A stretch of 37,745 bases of DNA from Zetaproteobacteria bacterium CG_4_9_14_3_um_filter_49_83 (GTDB lineage Bacteria > Pseudomonadota > Zetaproteobacteria > Mariprofundales > Mariprofundaceae). This document shows, piece by piece, positions 33,815-37,745 of this stretch (positions are counted from its first letter, which is position 1; each line of letters starts with the position of its first letter). Where the stretch lies: contig PFXG01000010.1 in NCBI GenBank assembly GCA_002791545.1, forward strand, positions 1-37,745, given 5' to 3'. The notes under the pieces were generated by a model. That model was not told the DNA's origin. It made no database searches and saw only the letters and a list, made by a program, of their open reading frames with translations. A program made the translations under genes and the position numbers.

Positions 33815-34525
33815 ATGGATAAGCGCGGACTGGATTTTATTGTCGATACGCTTGAGGAAAAGTATTGCTATAACTTTGAATGGTTGTCTCGACCTATCAT
33901 TCAGTTTCCTCAAGACATAGTGGCTATGCAGGAATTGATTTGGCAGATAAAACCGGATTTTATTATTGAGACCGGTATTGCGCATGGAGGCTCACTGATT
34001 ATGAGTGCGTCAATGCTTGCGCTAATTGATTATTCTGAAGCCGTTGAAGCCGGAGTTACACTTGACCCACAGGCTACGAAGCGACGTGTGCTGGGGCTGG
34101 ATATCGATATTCGGGCGCATAATCGTGCTGCCGTTGAGGCGCACCCTATGAGTCACCGAATTGATATGATTGAAGGTTCTTCCATTGCTCCGGAAATTAT
34201 CGCCCAAGTGAAAGAGTTTGCTGCAGGATATGAACGGGTTATGGTGGTTTTAGACTCAAATCATACTCATGAACATGTTCTGGCAGAGTTGGATGCATAC
34301 GCTCCGCTGACGAGCAAGGGCAGTTACTGCATTGTCTTTGATACCATTATTGAAGATCTGCCTGATGATGCTTTTCCTGACAGGTCATGGGGCAAAGGAG
34401 ACAATCCCAAAACTGCAGTGTGGGAATACCTGAAATCTCATCCGGAGTTTGAAATTGATAAGAGTATTGAAAATAAAATTATGATTACTGTTGCTCCAGA
34501 TGGGTATTTAAAGCGAGTGAGGTGA
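33815..34525 (+). CDS. CmcI/RhmT-like methyltransferase (cephalosporin hydroxylase family)
   Basis: A 236-residue protein of the family that contains CmcI and mycobacterial rhamnosyl O-methyltransferases. The SAM region reads FIIETGIAHGGSLIMSASML (49-68), then VLGLDIDIRAHNR (92-104), IDMIEGSS and VMVVLDSNHTHEHVLAEL (142-159), where the Asp and His residues form the usual metal site. The likely activity is O-methylation of a sugar; hydroxylation is the historical family name only. It has a good AAGGAGA ribosome-binding site and starts 4 bp after the preceding methyltransferase. It ends the CDP-sugar block. Confidence 0.88.
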   Translation: MDKRGLDFIVDTLEEKYCYNFEWLSRPIIQFPQDIVAMQELIWQIKPDFIIETGIAHGGSLIMSASMLALIDYSEAVEAGVTLDPQATKRRVLGLDIDIRAHNRAAVEAHPMSHRIDMIEGSSIAPEIIAQVKEFAAGYERVMVVLDSNHTHEHVLAELDAYAPLTSKGSYCIVFDTIIEDLPDDAFPDRSWGKGDNPKTAVWEYLKSHPEFEIDKSIENKIMITVAPDGYLKRVR

Positions 34526-34538
34526 GGTCAGCCGCTAG

Positions 34539-36029
34539 GTGTCCTTAGTCAGGAAGAATATTATCGCCAACCTGATCGGAAGTGGTTGGGTGGCGCTGGT
34601 TTCAATTGCCTTTATTCCTCTGTACATCCATTTCATGGGCGTAGAGGCATATGGCTTGGTTGGCTTTTACCTTACACTTCAAGCCTTGTTCGTTGTGCTG
34701 GATATGGGGCTGACCGCGACGGTATCTAGGGAACTTGCTCGTTTATCTGCTACCAATAACATGCAGGATATGCGTAATCTGGTGAGGACTCTGGAGCTTA
34801 TCTATTGGGTCATCGCTGTATCGATCGTGGTGTCTGTAACCTTTCTTGCGCCGTGGATTACGACGAACTGGTTGAATTCAAATGTGCTTACAGATGAGAC
34901 AGTTCAGCTTTCAATTGTGTTGATGGGTATCATTATTGCACTACGCATGCCTTATGGGTTCTACAGCGGAGGACTTCTTGGTCTGCAACGGCATATATTA
35001 CTTAATGGTATCAAGATAACTATTGAAACAATTAAGGCTGCAGGCGCTGTACTTGTACTTTGGCTGATAAGTCCGTCGATAGAAGCGTTCTTTTTGTGGC
35101 AGTTGTTGATCGGTGTGGTTGGGGTGGTGCTGATTGCTGTTGTTCTTTGGAGGTCTTTGCCTGGTTTCGAGCCTCCGAAATTTACTGGAAGTCTATTTTC
35201 GAATTTATGGCGATTTGCAGTTGGTATGAGTTTGACAGGTGTGTTGTCTGTGATCTTGGTGCAATCGGACAAGGTGGTGCTTAGCAAGCTGTTGCCTTTA
35301 CAGGAATTTGGATATTATATGCTTGCATCTACAGTATCTATGGGATTATATGTTATTGTAGGTTCTGTTTTTTCCGCAATATATCCGCGATTTACTCAGC
35401 TGGTTTCATTGGGAGATGAAAAGAGTCTGATCCATTTGTATCATAAGGGTAGTCAGTTAATAGCAGTGCTTGTAATGCCTCTTGCAGCTGTTGTGTGCGT
35501 GTTTTCCAGCGATCTCCTGTTGATCTGGACACAGAATCCAAATGTTGCTGAGAAAGCCGCTCCTATTTTGAGCCTGCTGATAATAGGCACTTCATTGAAT
35601 AGTTTGATGAATATTCCATATGCGCTCCAGCTTGCATATGGTTGGACAAAGTTAGTGGTGTATATGAACGCTATTGCCGTGATTATACTAATTCCAGCAC
35701 TTATTGTTGTGGTGGACGTACTTGGGGCAATTGGCGGAGCACTGATTTGGCTATGCCTGAATGCCGGATATTTGCTGTTTGGGATAAGTATTATGCATCG
35801 GCGCCTGCTGACTGGAGAGATGGTGAAATGGTTCAGGTATTCTGTATTTATACCGGTGATTGTAACAGTCACATCAGTCCTGTTAGCAAGGTTATTAATG
35901 ATTGACGTTACTGATACTGGCTTGCGAGTGGTATTGGTTGGTTGTATCTATTTAGCTACTTTGGCTATTACTGCGTTATCAACGCCATCTACAAGAATAT
36001 TGATGCTGAAAATGGGAGGGCGTGCTTGA
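34539..36029 (+). CDS. wzx: Wzx-type polysaccharide flippase
   Basis: A 496-residue integral membrane protein of the MOP superfamily (polysaccharide-transport branch), which flips undecaprenyl-linked repeat units to the periplasm. The N-terminus VRKNIIANLIGSGWVALVSIAFIPLYI is the typical first helix. About 12-14 hydrophobic segments span the sequence, with a family-typical charged loop SLFSNLWRFAVGMS and the SDKVVLSKLLPLQEFGYYMLA stretch. Start GTG 34539 is chosen because it begins that conserved N-terminus; the ribosome-binding site is weak. It is separated from wzm/wzt by about 25 kb yet in the same locus. A Wzy-like gene follows 2 bp later. Confidence 0.93.
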   Translation: MSLVRKNIIANLIGSGWVALVSIAFIPLYIHFMGVEAYGLVGFYLTLQALFVVLDMGLTATVSRELARLSATNNMQDMRNLVRTLELIYWVIAVSIVVSVTFLAPWITTNWLNSNVLTDETVQLSIVLMGIIIALRMPYGFYSGGLLGLQRHILLNGIKITIETIKAAGAVLVLWLISPSIEAFFLWQLLIGVVGVVLIAVVLWRSLPGFEPPKFTGSLFSNLWRFAVGMSLTGVLSVILVQSDKVVLSKLLPLQEFGYYMLASTVSMGLYVIVGSVFSAIYPRFTQLVSLGDEKSLIHLYHKGSQLIAVLVMPLAAVVCVFSSDLLLIWTQNPNVAEKAAPILSLLIIGTSLNSLMNIPYALQLAYGWTKLVVYMNAIAVIILIPALIVVVDVLGAIGGALIWLCLNAGYLLFGISIMHRRLLTGEMVKWFRYSVFIPVIVTVTSVLLARLLMIDVTDTGLRVVLVGCIYLATLAITALSTPSTRILMLKMGGRA

Positions 36030-36031
36030 AG

Positions 36032-37330
36032 ATGAAAGCAGATTCATACGTTACCTCATTGATATGGCCGCTGCGCCCCTCTGCCTTAGTCTGTATGCTG
36101 TTGGTTTGCTCATTTCCGTTTGTCGGGATATTTTATCTGATGGTAGGCGAACAATCAGTTCCTTGGGTAACTCGCGGGTTATACTTGATGTACATAGGGG
36201 GGTGGTGTTTATTTGGAGCACACAAAGTTTTCAGGAGACGTATTCAATTAGGCTGGCTGGACGCCTTGATGTTTGCCTACTTCGTATTGCTTCTATATGG
36301 TTATATCAGATCCGATTTCGCTAGTGTTGAATTTAAATATTTTTTTGCATTAAATTGTCTTCCTTATTTGATTGGGAGGCTTTCTTCTCCAGATGAGATT
36401 CCATCAGCTTTAGTATACATGTTGATGGTTTCTATTTTGGCAACTGTGTTGTTTGACTTTTCTTTGCCTGAACTGTTTGAAATATGGGCCCGACCAGATC
36501 AGTATCTGCAACACCCCATTATAAGTACGGTCGGGGGAATTGATGAAATTATGGGGATGTTGTCAGTCTTCTCCGCTGTGTATCTTCTCCAGTATTCCGA
36601 TTGCCTCAGTAAGAAAAAAATAATTTTACTTATCGTGATTGTCATGTTGTGTGTTGCCATGGCGATACTGCTTTCATCTCGAACTGTGTATGTCGCTTCA
36701 GTAATCACGATAATTGTGTCTATATTTTTTGTTGGGAATGTTTTTCAAAAGAAAAATCTATCGCTTTTGTTGTTGGTGGCGCTAATTTCATCAACATTAA
36801 TGACTTATTCATTCGCGCCAGAAAATAACAAGAGGTTTATCCGGCAGTTAGGAATTGGAAACCTGACAAAAGTGTCGGACAGTATTGCGCGACAGTCGTT
36901 CGACGGTATTGAAGCCGGTGATGGCGTATCGGTTCGCTTAGCGTTATGGGGGGAAGCTCTGAAAAAGATGTCGGATTCTCAGTGGATTGGTTCTGGGGTA
37001 GAAAAGTGGACTTATACACATCCTAAGCCGCACCCTCATAATGTCGTGCTCGAAAGTGGTCAGGTTTTTGGTATCCCATCGGCATTTATTTTATTGACTT
37101 TTTTTGGAGTAATATTTTTTTCGAGTAAGGATTCAAAGTTGGTTTCAAAAAAGGAACAATTGGTCAGGATCTCCGTGATAGGCCTGAGCTTCTATTTCCT
37201 GATTAACAATCTGCTCCAGGGGCAAATAGGCTCCTTTCGTAGTTTGCCATTGTTTCTCCTTGCAGGTATAGCGACGGCTATAATTGCAGAAAGTAATTTG
37301 GAAAAAAAGGAAATAACAAGTAAATTATGA
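36032..37330 (+). CDS. Wzy/WaaL-family O-antigen polymerase or ligase
   Basis: A roughly 432-residue polytopic membrane protein with about 10-12 hydrophobic segments. In the large periplasmic loop near the C-terminus are RLALWGEALKKM, IGSGVEKWTYTHPKPHPHNVVLESGQVFG and then further helices, the Wzy_C pattern (R..W..A, G.G, HN...E...G) shared by O-antigen polymerases and WaaL ligases. Beside wzx, polymerase is the more likely role. Start is ATG 36032; TTG 36026 has better spacing (6 nt) to GGGAGG and would add two residues. It overlaps the next gene by ATGA. Confidence 0.85.
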   Translation: MKADSYVTSLIWPLRPSALVCMLLVCSFPFVGIFYLMVGEQSVPWVTRGLYLMYIGGWCLFGAHKVFRRRIQLGWLDALMFAYFVLLLYGYIRSDFASVEFKYFFALNCLPYLIGRLSSPDEIPSALVYMLMVSILATVLFDFSLPELFEIWARPDQYLQHPIISTVGGIDEIMGMLSVFSAVYLLQYSDCLSKKKIILLIVIVMLCVAMAILLSSRTVYVASVITIIVSIFFVGNVFQKKNLSLLLLVALISSTLMTYSFAPENNKRFIRQLGIGNLTKVSDSIARQSFDGIEAGDGVSVRLALWGEALKKMSDSQWIGSGVEKWTYTHPKPHPHNVVLESGQVFGIPSAFILLTFFGVIFFSSKDSKLVSKKEQLVRISVIGLSFYFLINNLLQGQIGSFRSLPLFLLAGIATAIIAESNLEKKEITSKL

Positions 37331-37745
37331 CGTTTCAAAATGTAATGTCTGATACATCAACAGTAAGCATCGGGTTGCCCGTCTATAATGGCGAAGCGCA
37401 CTTGGCCGAGGCTATAGAGTCACTGCTTAGGCAGAGTTATTGCAATATTGAACTGATTGTCGCCGATAATGCTTCGACTGATCGGACTGGTGAAATCGTG
37501 AAATTATTGGCGTTGAGTGATTCACGTATCCGCTATTTTAGACATAATTCAAACTTGGGCGCCGTGGCAAATTTTGATTTTGTGTTGAAACAGGCTAATG
37601 GTGAGTATTTTATGTGGGCTGCTTTTGACGATGCATGGGATCCTAATTGGATCGAATCCATGCTTAAAGGTTTTGAAAATAAAGATGTAGTACTTTCCTT
37701 TGGGAGGGTCGCAGCTGTTGATTTGGACGGTCGTATAATTCGAGA
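37327..37745 (+). CDS. GT2 glycosyltransferase, 3' end outside window
   Basis: A frame open to the window edge, 139 codons seen. ATG 37327 overlaps the wzy stop as ATGA. The translation has SIGLPVYNGEAHLAEAIESL, ADNASTDRTGEIV, HNSNLGAVANFDFVLKQANG and WAAFDDAWDP, which are the nucleotide-binding and DxD-equivalent motifs of GT2 enzymes. It is therefore the N-terminal half of another repeat-unit glycosyltransferase; the acceptor part lies beyond the window. Confidence 0.9.
   Translation, partial: MTFQNVMSDTSTVSIGLPVYNGEAHLAEAIESLLRQSYCNIELIVADNASTDRTGEIVKLLALSDSRIRYFRHNSNLGAVANFDFVLKQANGEYFMWAAFDDAWDPNWIESMLKGFENKDVVLSFGRVAAVDLDGRIIR

Noticed and set aside
33815-34525. Cephalosporin hydroxylase as literal function
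   Set aside because: The name is a family label; the motifs and context fit a SAM-dependent sugar O-methyltransferase.
1-37745. CRISPR array, tRNA or rRNA genes, complete insertion sequence
   Set aside because: No regularly spaced repeats, no recognisable tRNA or rRNA sequence and no transposase frame were seen.

Overview
The window comes from a Gram-negative bacterium, most likely a proteobacterium. The evidence is a Wzm/Wzt ABC exporter, a Wzx flippase, a Wzy/WaaL-type membrane protein and an AlgC-type phosphomannomutase/phosphoglucomutase. I cannot name the genus from sequence alone. Almost all of it (about 4.6 kb to the right end) is one surface-polysaccharide (O-antigen or capsule) locus on the + strand. 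It is attached to a short conserved flank holding recG and algC.

Layout: (1) 1-470, a Phd/YefM-type antitoxin on the minus strand, overlapping the start of a toxin reading frame that is cut short after 25 codons. (2) 534-4183, recG (+) converging on, and overlapping by 4 nt, algC (-), with a small putative lipoprotein upstream of algC. (3) 4184-4642, non-coding leader. (4) 4643-5448, a decayed rmlB with internal deletions and two frameshifts. (5) 5523-8105, a glycosyltransferase, a hexapeptide acyltransferase and an FkbM-like protein. (6) 8098-22684, an ABC-transporter block: wzm, wzt with a C-terminal substrate-binding domain, an unusual run of methyltransferases, a 935-residue methyltransferase-glycosyltransferase fusion, two paralogous GT4 enzymes, an AsnB-type amidotransferase and an epimerase. 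(7) 22687-22948, two nested miniature elements with 16-bp terminal inverted repeats. (8) 23091-28216, UDP-glucose dehydrogenase, three GT2 enzymes and an SDR protein without the usual catalytic pair. (9) 28329-34525, a block making a CDP-activated sugar: rfbF, rfbG, an RmlC-like epimerase, a TylC3/NovU-type C-methyltransferase, a DegT aminotransferase, a further methyltransferase and a CmcI-like protein. (10) 34539-37745, wzx, wzy/waaL and a GT2 enzyme cut by the window end.

How it may work together: AlgC supplies hexose-1-phosphate. RfbF and RfbG make CDP-4-keto-6-deoxyglucose, and the next genes are expected to epimerise, C-methylate, transaminate and perhaps N- or O-methylate it. Ugd supplies UDP-glucuronate, which the AsnB-like enzyme or its product may convert to an amide. 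The glycosyltransferases build the repeat. Two export systems are encoded, one ABC-type and one Wzx/Wzy-type. The methyltransferases beside wzt suggest methylated or methyl-capped chains read by the Wzt C-terminal domain. Genes are tightly packed, with many ATGA/GTGA overlaps and several GTG or TTG starts. Base composition is patchy: recG and the rfbFG block are GC-richer than the glycosyltransferase regions, which fits assembly by repeated horizontal exchange. The candidates for new biology are the CDP branched-aminosugar pathway, the methyltransferase array with its fusion protein, and the coexistence of two export routes.
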